Program-made: the position numbers and the translations under genes | Assembly: GCA_022605955.1 (NCBI GenBank) | Contig: JAKCOZ010000008.1 | Coordinates: 37,364,547-37,428,546, forward strand | From: Rallus limicola | Taxonomy: Eukaryota > Chordata > Aves > Gruiformes > Rallidae | DNA length: 64,000 bases | Direction of reading: 5' to 3' | Notes under the pieces: generated by a model | What the model was told of the DNA's origin: nothing | The model's database searches: none | What the model saw: only the letters and a program-made list of their open reading frames with translations | Shown: in pieces, positions 35,741-47,237 of the stretch | Layout: every line of letters begins with the position of its first letter | How positions within the stretch are numbered: the first letter of the stretch is position 1

Positions 35741-36846
35741 TGGAGCATCAGTTTCACTATTGCCAAGTAAGCAAGTATTCCTGGGTTTGGCAGTGGAATT
35801 TCAGGAACTGAAAGTGCTCTCAAACTCAATACATTTTCAGGAGCTTACAGAACTAGAGTGAAAACTAACAAGTCACTAATCTAAATATTTGCATTCTTTC
35901 AATTGTTTAATACAAAGAGTTTGCTCTTCCCAGAGGCCTCAGAATGTCCCACTGATGGAGTAAAAACTGATGCTGACATCTGGCACTTCCATGCATGGAA
36001 AATGCATATGCATGCATGTGAAACCCTTTGCTCACAAAGGGTTTAATGCAGGTGCTTAGACACCTAACATACTGTTGTTCCCCTCTGTTTGAAGAGCTCC
36101 TGCTTCTGCCAGTACACACGGGTCCTAACTTAAAGTATTATTGAATATGCATAATCCCACTTGAACAGAAAATTATAATCTTGCCCATCTATTGTTTTAA
36201 GCACTTATACTCACAATGGAAAGAAAAAACACCCAGCAGTTCTGCATGCATCCATGATTTAACTGTTAGGCAAACAGAACACTAAAGGTTAATCTTGGGA
36301 CAGGGAAACAGATGTTCAGTCAAAAGGAAATTTTTCTCAAGAGGAGATACCCAGGAAGTTTGTCTTTCCAATCTGCTCCAGCCCACGAAGTTTCCCACCA
36401 TGCTTATCCAACTGGGAAAAATTATGAATCTGCCTCCAATTTAACCATATATATAGCAGAAAGAACAACTTTGAGGCCTTGAGCACACAACTTTATAAAG
36501 TACTTAGGCTGGAATCACGTTAAGCTTACATACTTCCTCTTAACAACATCATTCCTGTGACTTTCATTAGTCTAAAATTTAAGATGCTGAGTTGTTTAAG
36601 CTTAAATTATAAGCAGAGCACTCTGGCTTCTAAACCACGTAGCATTTCACAGGCAAGTTAAAATACCACCAGGCTTGCTATGGGTGGGAGAAGTGTGGGA
36701 AAAGGTCTTTGTGAAAGGAAGGGGTGGCATTTTCCTTCTTAGCTAGTTATGCGTTTGTTTGCCCAGGTACCTCCAGCTGTCAAGTCAGCCAGCGGTTCCC
36801 AAGATGCTTCCAACTCCTAGGAATCCTCTTCACACTGCTGCCAGGA
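35741..36846. other. Unique sequence with a small hairpin
   Basis: Contains the perfect 10 bp hairpin at 36.02 kb. No gene is recognised. Confidence 0.5.
36021..36044. repeat. Short perfect hairpin, 10 bp stem and 4 base loop
   Basis: AAACCCTTTG, loop CTCA, CAAAGGGTTT. An ATGCAT-rich stretch precedes it (36002-36018). It lies in unique sequence. Confidence 0.8.
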
Positions 36847-37198
36847 TGGCTGAGGTTAGAAGCAACCTCTCCAGAGCATCTGGTCCAAACCTAAGGTTTG
36901 TCAGCTACAGCGGGTTGCCCAGCACCATGTAAGCTGGGCTTGAAAATATCCCCACAAGTGGAGATTCTGCCACGTCTCTGGGCAGCCCATTCCACTACTT
37001 GACCACTCTCACAGTCAAAAAGTGTTTTCTTTTGTTCAGATGGAAATTCACGTGTTCCAGCACACACCCCATTGCCTCATGTCCCATCAGTGGGCACTAG
37101 TGAGAATAGCACACCGCCTCCTTCTTCATTCCCTCCCATCAGATACTTGGGAACACTGACACAACCATCCCCGAGCCTTCACTTCCACAGGCTGAACC
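36847..37198 (-). mobile_element. Diverged CR1 3' fragment
   Basis: The order GGCTGAGGTTAGAAGCAACC, GGGCAGCCCATTCCACTACT, TCTCACAGTCAAAAAGTG matches an older CR1 subfamily read on the reverse strand. It lies directly next to another CR1 in the same orientation. Confidence 0.8.
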
Positions 37199-37770
37199 CA
37201 GAAACACAGAGCTCTCTTTGTTGGAAAGGACCTTTCAGATCAAGTCTAACCATCGCCCTAACCTGCCAAAACCACCACTAACTCCCATCCCTAAGCACTG
37301 CATCTACCTGTCTTTTAAATCCCTCCAGGGTCTGTGACCCCATGTCCCTGAGCAGCCCCTTCCAAGGCCTGACAAACCCTCTCTGGGGCAGAAATTTTTC
37401 CTAGCATCCAATCTAAACCTCCCCTGGTGCAACTTGAGGCTATTTCCTCTTGTCCTGTCACTTGTCACTACAGAAAAGAGGTCACCCCCCATCTCCCTAC
37501 AACATCCCTTCACATAGTTGTAGCGAGGTCTCCCCTGAGCCTCTTCTTCCCCAGGCTGAGCAGCCCCTGGTTCCCTCAGATGCTCTTTGTTACAGTCCCA
37601 ACTCCCGCTGCCTCTCCTTGTATGCAAGATGCTCCAGTCCCTCAATCATCTCTTGGCCCTGCTCCACTCCAGTAAATCCACATCTTGTACCAGGAAGCCC
37701 ACAACTAATTGTACTACTCCACAGGTGGCCTCACTGGTACTGGATGGAGAGGAAGGATCATCTCTCTGCC
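37199..37770 (-). mobile_element. CR1 3' fragment
   Basis: It begins AACACAGAGCTCTCTTTG (decayed tail) and includes the reverse complement of the ORF2 C-terminus ([24 protein letters not shown] on the reverse strand). It abuts the older CR1 on its left. Confidence 0.85.
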
Positions 37771-40618
37771 TCTTTCAGTCTTCCTTCAGAAAAGGAATGA
37801 AATCATGCCCTTCACTCCTTACAACTGCAGCAGCTGTTAAGAGGAAGAACTCCAGGGCTGAGGCTAGGTTAAGGACTGCCATACCACTGTCTACTACATA
37901 GCTACATATGTTTCTGATAGCTAGGAGAATTTTGTTTGTGCTGAATTTAACCTCTTGTACTTGACAGATCTTGTTTCATTCAGCATGAGCAATAAAAATC
38001 CCCACTTAGGTAGAGCCACAATAACCTTACCATAACACATAACACGCACTTGCAAGCTCAGAGACACCAGGAAGGTACCTCTGGCTCAAGTTTCATCTTT
38101 CCCAATTGCCAAAACTAAATAAATGGATAGGTATATCAATGTACCTTCTTTGGCCCATGTCCAATTGCAGATGCAAACAGCTGTGCCAATTACTTGCAGC
38201 AGTGGGAGGCTGCGTTTCAAAGGGAGGATAAAACCTCTATCCCCAAAAAGATGAGGATTAGGTATTTATTCTTTTAGCCAGATTCTGCTGATAAGATCCC
38301 CTCTAAACAGTTCTAGATCCTTTTGCGGCTCTAACATGTGCTACCTTTGAGATATCTTTAAGATATTTTGCAGCCTACCAGAAGAGAAGAGCTCTTCACC
38401 AAGCCACCGTGTGTAAGAAGAGCTGAAGAGGGCAGTACTCGAGTAGGATAAATACAAAGTTTGTGGCCAATTACACAATACATACCCAACTCCCAAACTT
38501 CAGCTAATCAGCATCCAATTGCACAGAGGCCCTCAGAAAGAAAAATTAGTTGCAGAGTAGTTTAAAAAGAAATAGAATTAAGTAAATGTGAAAGTTCTCT
38601 TGTATTTAACTCATGTGCTGTCACAAAAATTAAAAGCAGCCTGTAAAACACACAAAGAAGAGAGAACACCTCCCCTACAAAGAGAGGCTGAGGGAGCTGG
38701 GTTGGTTCAGCCTGGAGAAGAGAAGGCTGTGAGGGGACCTCATTGCAGCCTTCCAGTCCCTGAAGGGAGCAGAGAAACAGGAGAGGAATCAGCTTGTTCA
38801 AAGGGCAGAGACTGGCAGGACAAGGGGGATGGAGTGAAGCTGAACGAGGGAAGGCTTAGATTAGAAATTAGGGGGAAGTTCTTTCCAGAGGAAGTGGTGA
38901 GGGGCTGGAACAGGCTGCCCAGAGAGGGGGTGGCTACCCCATCCCTGGGGGTGTTCAAGGCCAGGTTGGATGGGGCCCTGGGCAACCCTGTGTTAGATCC
39001 AGGCCTGGAGGTTGGTGGCCCTGCCTGGTGCAGGGGGGTTGGAACTTTGTGATCCTTAGGGTCCCTTCCAACCCAAATCAAGATATGATTCTATGATAAA
39101 GCTAAAATTAAAAAAAAAAAGGCTTAAGCATTTAGGTACATACAATAGAGGTAATGGCAAGGACAATGCAAATAAACCTAAATACAAAGAGCTGGCCGTG
39201 CTCTCTTCATGCCAGCAACATCTGGCTTAAACAGGTGATTACTGACCAAGCAGTCATGCTCACATTTCTAAGGGTGAAGATCCAATTCTGAAGAGCTGTG
39301 AGAACTAATATTTGGTGGGACAAACACTCATGTCACATCCTGCTAGTTCTTACAAAAATAGTAAGTATTTAGGTTTTGCATTCTTTAAATACAGCAAGAG
39401 AACAGAAGGTGTTATACTAAACCTTATGTCAGTTATTAAAAAGGTACTGGCCTAGGAAATTCAAGAACTCATACCTGAGGCTGCAGTATTAAAGACAAGT
39501 AGTTATAGGTCAGGACAAAAAAAAAGGAGATGTTTGTTTCTCCCCCACCCCCCAAGATGAAAGTGTAAGGTCAAAAGAAACCCTGGGTCCAACACTATTC
39601 CTGGCATTCAGTTTGGTGGAATGTTGCTTTCATTCCAGTCTGTCAATGGGCTTTGGTCATCCCAAAATTAAGTGAGCAACCTGTATCAATCGTGATGTGT
39701 GTCACCAGCCTTATTCAGGCTTTGGATATGTATTATTAACACTGTTAATGACATTATCCTCATCAGCAAAAATCTACCCAAGAGCCCATTCTCAGTCAAC
39801 GTATGGCAACTTCAGGCTCTATAAATCCATGGGTGGCAGGACACCACTCATCTCAAGCACTTTGAGGAACACCTAATGGATATATCAGGAAGCAGCTCTC
39901 TCATACTCAGGGAAAGATGACCTCACCCACCTTGAAGAGAAGGACGTTTCAATAGCCTAGGGAGTAGCTTCAAGTTGCTGATAACAATGAAATTATCAAC
40001 TACAACAAAACATACCAACTGAACCACAGCTCAGTGTAAACCTTACACCTTAAACCTTTCTGAAACGCTCCCACCAAAGTTAAATACATCTGACCAATAC
40101 TTAGTTTGGAAAAGCATGTTAACACGCCTGACATTTCTCCAGGAAAGTTGTCACTTCACAATCCATACCCCTCTCAGAGCTTTACATACCCAAGGAGAAA
40201 CTTGAGTACCTACCAGTATTGCAGCTATTTTCAGTGTGCTCTCTTCCCAAACAAAGGTCTAACTGAAGTACATATCCATTCTACCTGTGTAGCATCACCC
40301 AACCCTGCTCACCCGCCACCCACTTTGCTGCAGGAAATACCAGTTTCCAACACCTGATACACCCAAAAAAGCCTCTTGGCAAGTAGCTGCTCCTGCTGAA
40401 TCACCCCTTTTCTTTAAATTGTGGTATACCTGCCAAGAGGAAAAACCCCCTCCTTCTTCTACTTTCCAATTTATGTACCAGAAGCTTGCTAAGAGCCAGA
40501 AGATTGCTGTCACTGATCCCAGCTGACATCCCTGACACGCCGAGTGCTCGCCCACTTTTCCAGCCAAGAGAGACACAACCGGCTAAAGCTGTAAAAGTCT
40601 CTTTCTCAACAGACTCGC
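37771..40618. other. Unique sequence around one CR1 copy
   Basis: AT-rich on average. No gene or further repeat is recognised in 37.77-38.66 or 39.10-40.61 kb. Confidence 0.5.
38661..39098 (+). mobile_element. CR1 3' fragment
   Basis: It starts AGAGAACACCTCCCCTACAA and ends AGATATGATTCTATGATAAA. The coding remnant includes LRLEIRGKFFPEEVVRGWNR. It is followed by an A-rich run at about 39109-39120. Confidence 0.93.
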
Positions 40619-41187
40619 TGTCGTGGTTTCCCCCCGGCTGTGGGCTGAGATCCACGCAGCTGCCTGCTCCTTGAAGTAAAAGAGCAGGAGAAAAGGGAAA
40701 GGGGGGGAAACAAGGGAAGGGAAAAGGAAGGGGCAAATAACTCCAAACCCAAGAAACTAAGAGGCCCGTGGGTTGGGATAAGGAGAGTTTACTAAGAGAA
40801 CAGAAAGAGAAAATATACCAATGCTAACAGGGCTTTAGAGCAAAAGAATATGAAGCTATTGATACCCAATGCAGTTTCTCACCCAACCACACAGCTCAGG
40901 CCGCAGCACCCAGAGCCGTCCCGGAACCCGACCGGCCCCCAAGACCCTCGCGTCCCGGAACCGCCTCCCTTCCTCCTCCCATCAGCCCCCCTTTATCCTG
41001 GGCAGGACGTAATTGGCATGGAATACTCTCTTTGGCCCATCTGGGTCACCTGTCCTGGCTTTGCCTGTCTGACTGCAACTAGCAACATCAGGGTGTTCTC
41101 AGCACTGCTTTCATTGTAACTCCCAAACACAGCATCCCATCCACTGCTACACATGGAGTTAACTCTCTCCTGACTGAAACCAGGACA
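40619..41187 (-). mobile_element. Solo LTR copy A, 569 bp, target duplication CTCGC
   Basis: The element reads TGTCGTGGTTTC at its left end and GAAACCAGGACA at its right end, so it has TG...CA termini with a short inverted match. The 5 bp CTCGC flank it on both sides (40614-40618 and 41188-41192), which proves an insertion with exact ends. It is the reverse complement of copies B-D. No internal retroviral region is present, so it is a solo LTR left after recombination between the two LTRs. A 5 bp duplication fits ERVL-like or gammaretrovirus-like families; I cannot assign the family further. Confidence 0.93.
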
Positions 41188-41192
41188 CTCGC

Positions 41193-43962
41193 AAACTACC
41201 TCAAGGTGACAACACCCATACCTGTGTTCACCATGGTAATACCCATTAAACCATCCTCCCTATGTTTGTTACAGCCACGTACTACTAGCTGACCTCCATT
41301 TCTTGGCAATAGTGCATATTACCTGGCAGGCAAAGGACTTGTTCCAGGCACATGCACTTAGGCACACACACAACCCAACAACTTCTTCTCTCAAGTGATT
41401 TTCTTTCCAAACAAGCCAGGCAAAGCAATCTGTATTTCATTTCACACCATCAGCCCTCCAAGGCAGGGAACTGGGATTCTCCTTCAGTTCAAACCTTGCC
41501 ACAGCAAACAGGAGGGACAAAGAGACACGCTGACACGCCTGCCAGAATACCAAAGAGCAGCATGACCTTCCCATCCAGCAGTGCATTTTGTAACAGTATT
41601 CCTCATCCCAGCATCCACAACTACCAGGTTCTCATGGCTACTTAGAATTACTTTCAGAGCTCCTTGTCCATCGTTCCAACAGGAACCAGCTCTACGCTGC
41701 CTTATCCACACTGAAGTCCACGAGCTTTCATTTTATTTTCAGATATTTAAACTATTTTCAACTAAATTAACTTCTCCCCCCCCATACCACTCCCCCCCCC
41801 ATCCTTTCTGCCAGCCCCTCAGAAGCTTGTTCTGCAGTTACATTTCCAAAGGGAACACTCACAGGCTCCTCTCCCCATTACTAAATTATTTTAATTCTCT
41901 TGGGAAACCGGTTCCCTTCAGCTTCACTATTTTGTTCATAACACCCAGAGACAAGAGAAGTGGTCACCCAGCATGACAATTTTCTTCCCCTCCCGTAACA
42001 GGCTTCCTAAACATTTTGCAGAGGAAGCAAGACTGCAGGAAGAGTAGCCTTTTCCATCGTTCTTCTACATATAAAATCCTCTGAGGTGGTTAAGTGCAAC
42101 AACAAGATGAGTTTTTGTTTTAAAAAACACTCCAGTACCCCAAACAAAGGCTCTTTTTGCCAGCCACAAGGGACAAAAGTGACACTCTTTCGTTGTCTGC
42201 AGGAAAACACAATTGACTTGGATTCATGTTGATAAACACTGAACACTGAAGTAAAAAGCTTGCAGAAAGCCATGCACTTGCTGGAAGGCAAATCTGAGGA
42301 TCTGTCAGCCAAAATAAATATTAACATGTGCCCACGGATGCACACAGATGCCAAGATCAGGTGCTGAACAATGGATAGGAGTCCCAGATATGCCTACATC
42401 AACTGGAAAGAATGAATTCTTTGGTACAAGTTAAATTCCAGGATTTGGGATGTTCTGCATAGCAAAAGAGCATCTAAGTGTTGAAGTGACAAAACACAAG
42501 CCCAATAAATTCAAAGTACAGCTGCTTCAGCCAGCATGACACAGCTAACACTGCAAAATAAAATAGAAACACTTGGAAAATGGATTTTCTTCCTGTTTAC
42601 TGTAGGAAAGTACCACCCTGGTGAGGAAGGATAGAAGGAACCAGACCAATACATAGTTCTGCTTCAGGTATTTAACAAGCAAAGCTCCAGTCTGGAAAAA
42701 CATGCAGGAGACCTGCCCTGTAGAAGACCTTGGGTCATCCTGCAAGGGAGGGGAGGCTGGGTCAAGAAGGGAAGGAAGCAAACAAGGGCCTGATAAGATC
42801 AGGCTCCTGTGCCCAAGAATCTGAAGCGACTCCAGGAGTGTAATGAAGAACATCTTTACAAGCGATACTGAACACCCACAGAGGGAGAGCAAGCATGGAG
42901 GTTCAGCCCAGAGGTCACCCTACAGACCTGGCCTTAAAAATCTCCACTCCTGCAAGGAGCAGAAGGTGTCCTTGCTAAGGCTGAAGGTGCCTTCTGAGGC
43001 TTTGCTGGAGACGTGACAAGGTACAATTAGGATTAATTTTTCAGAAGCAATTCAAGTGAGCAATAAATAACCTACTTCACCTTCTAAAGCCCATTTAACA
43101 TACTGAGCAGCACAGCAAGGTATCAAAAAGCATCTCCTTAACCCAGGCAGCTTCCCTGTCTCAAGTGATTCCATCTTTCTGGAGAACCTAGGAAGAAGAT
43201 ACGACTTTTCACTGAAGAGAGCTGCTACTTCTTCCCTGACAAGCTTGGGAAAGAGCCCGTCCCTCTCTCCAGGAGCACACAGGCTCCCTCACAGCAGTAC
43301 AGCACCGGTCTGTGCAAAATGGGAAAGCAATGGTCCCCAGAAAGCCAGGCAGATGGCAGTGATGGTCACAGCAACACAGACCCCAGTGCCTTCAGCAGCT
43401 CTTCCAAGAGATATGAACCAAGGCATCAAGTCTCACCTCCTTTTCCAAGTCTTTTCTAATGCCCAGCAGCCTAGAAAACCATTCCAGCTGGAAACAAGTC
43501 AAAAGACTTGCTCCCAATCCAGCTGTTTCTTTACCTCATCTTCTGATTTAAGTTCACTGCTGGAGGTTTAGCTTGATGTTTTTCACCATCTAGAAGTGAA
43601 AACAATTATCCCTTTGGGACCCGGTCAGGGTAACTCCAGTCTCAGTCATGTACCTCAATACACCAAGGTCTACTGAACATTTTTCATCTCCTTACTATAT
43701 AATTAGACCTCAAGTATGCTATGAATTTGTAGCTCAGCCCCATTGCTTTATGTGAGTCAGTACACTTCATTTTGCCCTCATTCCATACCTTAGCACTAGC
43801 CTAACTCGGTAAATGACATTCTTTGCAAAAAAATGTTGTCCCTGCTTAAAAAAACAAGCCTCTCAAAGCCAGCAAATACCCACAATGTCAGACAAAAGGT
43901 GTTGTGGAAGGGAAGGTTGGCTCCCCCACAAATTTGTTCAGCCCTTAAATCACTAGAATATC
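41193..43962. other. Unique sequence
   Basis: C-rich patches lie at about 41775-41815. Frames are at most about 131 codons, without signature. Confidence 0.5.
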
Positions 43963-44413
43963 GAGGTCCTCGAGCATGCCCAGCGAAAGGCAACCAAGCT
44001 GGGGAAAGGGCTGGAGGGCAAATCCTATGAGGAGCAGCTGAGGGAGCTGGGGGTGTTTAATCTTGAGAAGAGAAGGCTGAAGGGAGACCTTATCACCACC
44101 TACAGTTACCTGAAAGGAGGGTGTAGAAAAGCGGGAGATGGTCTCTTCAGCCAGGTGACAGGAGATGGGACAAAGGGAAATGGCCTCAAGCTGCCCCAGG
44201 GCAGGGTCAGAACAGATGTTATGAAAAAATTTTCCCCTAAAAGACTTGTCAGGGCCTGGAACAGGCTGCCCAGGGAAGGGGCTGAGTCACCATCCCTAGA
44301 TGTATTTAAAAAACAGGTACATGAGGTGCTCAGGGATATGGTTTAGTAGAGGACAGAAAGGATTGGACTCTGTCTTAAAGGTCTTTTCCAACCTAATCAC
44401 TCTGTGATTCTGT
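43963..44413 (+). mobile_element. CR1 3' fragment
   Basis: A frame is open for about 97 codons from 44053 ([20 protein letters not shown]) through the end of ORF2. The tail ends CACTCTGTGATTCTGTAA. It is 5'-truncated. Confidence 0.93.
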
Positions 44414-45033
44414 AACTCATAAGAAAAGCAATAGACACTCAGTACTCTTAACTAGTAGAGGCACTGATCTACCACAGCAGTAACAAAAAAAACCTTCTTA
44501 TACAAAGATACAGTTACTCCCTGAGCTCAAGGAAGGAGATTCACAGCCCTCCCAGTTATTAGTGCCACGCTTCCTTTCTGTGCTGAACGCACTCTAGGAA
44601 AAGTTTGGCAGAAGTTGTACCAACAAGCAGCATTTTAGACACCCAGCACTGGAAATTACACTTCTCTTGACGTTTGCATAGCATTAAAAACCCAAAGGAG
44701 ATTGCCTGTCCATGCAAGGGATCTAGGAATCCACAGCACCCGCACAACAGCCAGAAGGCAAATGCTCCTAAGAAGTAGGTCAGCTCCTGCTGCTTCAAAA
44801 TTATTTCCCATCCCCAAACACTATGTTGTAAACACAGCCAGCATTCATTCCAGGCACCATGGTCCAATGCAGCACACATCAGCTCAAAGACTGGAAACAA
44901 AACATTGCATTGCAGAAGCTGAGCGGTACACAGTGACTTCAGCCAGCCACCTTTCCTGAAGCCACACTGCACTGACATAATAGCAGCTGAGGTCACTTTT
45001 AGGCCAAATGTCACTTGGAAGGTACACATGTCG

Positions 45034-45285
45034 TAGGATCATAGCTGGTTTGGGTTGGAAAGGACCTTAGAGGTTCTTGTTTCAACCCCCTGCCATGGTA
45101 GGGACACCCCCTAGCAGCCAGGGATGCCCAAAGCCCCATCCAACCTGGCCTTGAGCCATGCCATGGATCCAGGAGCAGCCCCAGCTTTTCTGGGCACCCT
45201 GTGCCAGTGTCTCACCAGCCTCACAGGGAAAAATTTCTTCCTTTTACCCAGGTTAAATCTACCCTCTTCTGGTTTATAGCCATTA
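45034..45285 (-). mobile_element. CR1 3' fragment, first of a head-to-tail pair
   Basis: The tail GTAGGATCATAGCTGG is on the left. It breaks off abruptly at the point where the next CR1 tail begins. Confidence 0.9.
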
Positions 45286-45515
45286 TCATAGAATTGTAAG
45301 GGTTGGAAGGGACCTCGAGAAATCATCGGGTCCAACCCGATGGTTCATCCTACCACTACCTGTCCTTCTAAAAAGTCCCTCCCCACCCTTCCCGTAGCCC
45401 CTTCCAAGTACAAGGCGGCTGCTATAAGGTCATTCCCCCCATCTTCACTTCCCCAGTTTGTACAACCCCAACTCCCTCAGCCTGTTCCCATAGCATGTCA
45501 AAAATCGAGGTGTGT
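45286..45515 (-). mobile_element. CR1 3' fragment, second of the pair
   Basis: It begins TCATAGAATTGTAAGGGTTG, in the same orientation as its left neighbour, and runs to about TTCCCATAGCATG. The subfamily differs from its neighbour, so it is a separate insertion and not a duplication. Confidence 0.88.
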
Positions 45516-46990
45516 CCCATCAGGATTTAGTCTCATGCTTTGGAAAGCATACACCTAGTCTCATGAAAACATTGGATTTCACTACTTTTTGCTGTTTTCT
45601 AGACAAGAAAACAGCAATTACTGCCAAACTGCTGGTTTTTGGTAGCCCACAAATTCTGCAAGCTCCCCAGTGGCTTCAAGATTATCTGCCCCAACAGCTC
45701 TTAGGGGCTACAGACAGCAGCAGTTGAAAGACCAAGCCTTCATCACAACACATGGAAGTAAAAAAATTAATGAATTATCAGTGTCAGTCCCTCACAAACC
45801 TGGTATTTAGACTACTCCACCTGAAATAACACTGTAGTGCAACACTGAGCTTGGAGTCTGGCTCCTCCTTCCCTCCTCCCGCTCCATCGGAGCGCGCGTT
45901 GAGCGGATGGCGCACTCTAAACCCACAAATCGAGGTCGACTCGCAAAAGCAACATGACTTCCTAACATTGCATTCCCCTGGCAAAGAGAAACGCTTCTGC
46001 AGCTGTTACAGTCATAGATCTATGCTTTCACTTCCCAGAGAAAAACTAGTTATCTTTCCAGGATACCACAACACGGAAAAAACATGTCCCTGGTACCACC
46101 CACCCAGAGTAGGAGGCGTGCGTTGGGTTTACCTCGAATGACCTTTCTTACCATGCTCAGCAAAGCACCAGATGGGATTCTAAATACCACTTTCCCCTCT
46201 CCCCCCATCCTAATACTACTTAACCATTTCCTGCTGTGGGGTAACAGATGAGTTAGTACCCCCTAGAGAACAAAGGAAATGTGGGTTCAGAGTCTTTCCT
46301 GAAATGATTTTAAGTTTTAAAAAAAAACACCAAACCAACAACCCCTATGGTCATGCAGAAAACAACATATGATAGCATCAGTCCACAGAAAAAAACCCAT
46401 TAAAATCCCAAGATCCCTCATTGCTTCAAGCAGGGATATTAAGCATAGTTACATCTGTATGGGTAGCACCCATACATGCCATGCTACATAGACGTTTTCT
46501 TACAGGCAGGCCAAGGCATCTGAATAATTAGTAACTTCTCTAAACCTGGTTTGGTCCAAAGAGCAAGACTTCAGGGTCCCCACAACATTCCAGTTGTATC
46601 TGTTCAGCTAAATAAACATCACCACCAACTTGCAAAGGCCAAAAGCTTAGTTCTCAGTGCCAGGGAACTCCAAATCCACTGCCTTCAGCTCCTACTACCT
46701 GCCACAGAAAAGAAACCAAAAGCTATCTTGTGGTTTGGAAGGTCGGGAAGGCAAACTGTAGGTACATCAAATCAAACATCAGACCCAAATCGTCACAGGC
46801 TTTTTTTGGTTTTGCTTTTTAAATACCACCTGTGTGTGACCTTATCAAAAGGAAGAAGAAGAGTTTCAAGGGAAATAAAGATCAACTAAAACACCAGACT
46901 CTGAAAACCCAGGTCCTTTTACTATAGAGGCAGAGTAAAGATTCATTGACAGGATGCATCTTATCAGAAAGGACATGTTTGGACACCAAC

Positions 46991-47237
46991 ATAGAATCAC
47001 AGAATCGTAGGGTTTGGAAGGGACCTCAAGAGATCATCAGGTCCAACCCCCCTGCCAAAGCAGCTCCCCAGCTCATATTGCACAGGTCAGCGTCCAGACA
47101 GGTCTGGAATCTCTCCAGAGAAGGAGATTCCACCACCTCCCTGGGCAGCCTGTCCCAGGGCTCCCTCACCCTCACTGGGGAAAAGTTCTGCCCCATGTTG
47201 GTGTGGAACTCCCTGTGCTCCAACTTGCAGCCATTGC
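46991..47237 (-). mobile_element. CR1 3' fragment, young subfamily
   Basis: The tail ATAGAATCACAGAATCG is on the left. The reverse strand is close to the copies at 19.5 and 26.2 kb (shared GGAGTTCCACACCAACATGG). Confidence 0.93.

Larger units (their letters stand above)
44414..46990. other. Unique sequence around a CR1 pair
   Basis: A small CpG-containing patch lies at about 45870-45945 (CATCGGAGCGCGCGTTGAGC). It is too short to be called an island. A 156-codon frame on the minus strand at 44559-45029 is rich in Cys, Phe and Leu with no recognisable domain. Confidence 0.45.

Noticed and set aside
44559..45029. 156-codon minus-strand frame rich in Cys, Phe and Leu
   Set aside because: No signal peptide pattern or cysteine spacing that I recognise, and its length is within chance. 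It ends just before a CR1.
45870..45945. Small CpG-rich patch considered as a promoter
   Set aside because: Only about 75 bp with a few CpGs, without the extended GC-rich context of the islands at 13.4-15.5 and 17.4-17.8 kb.
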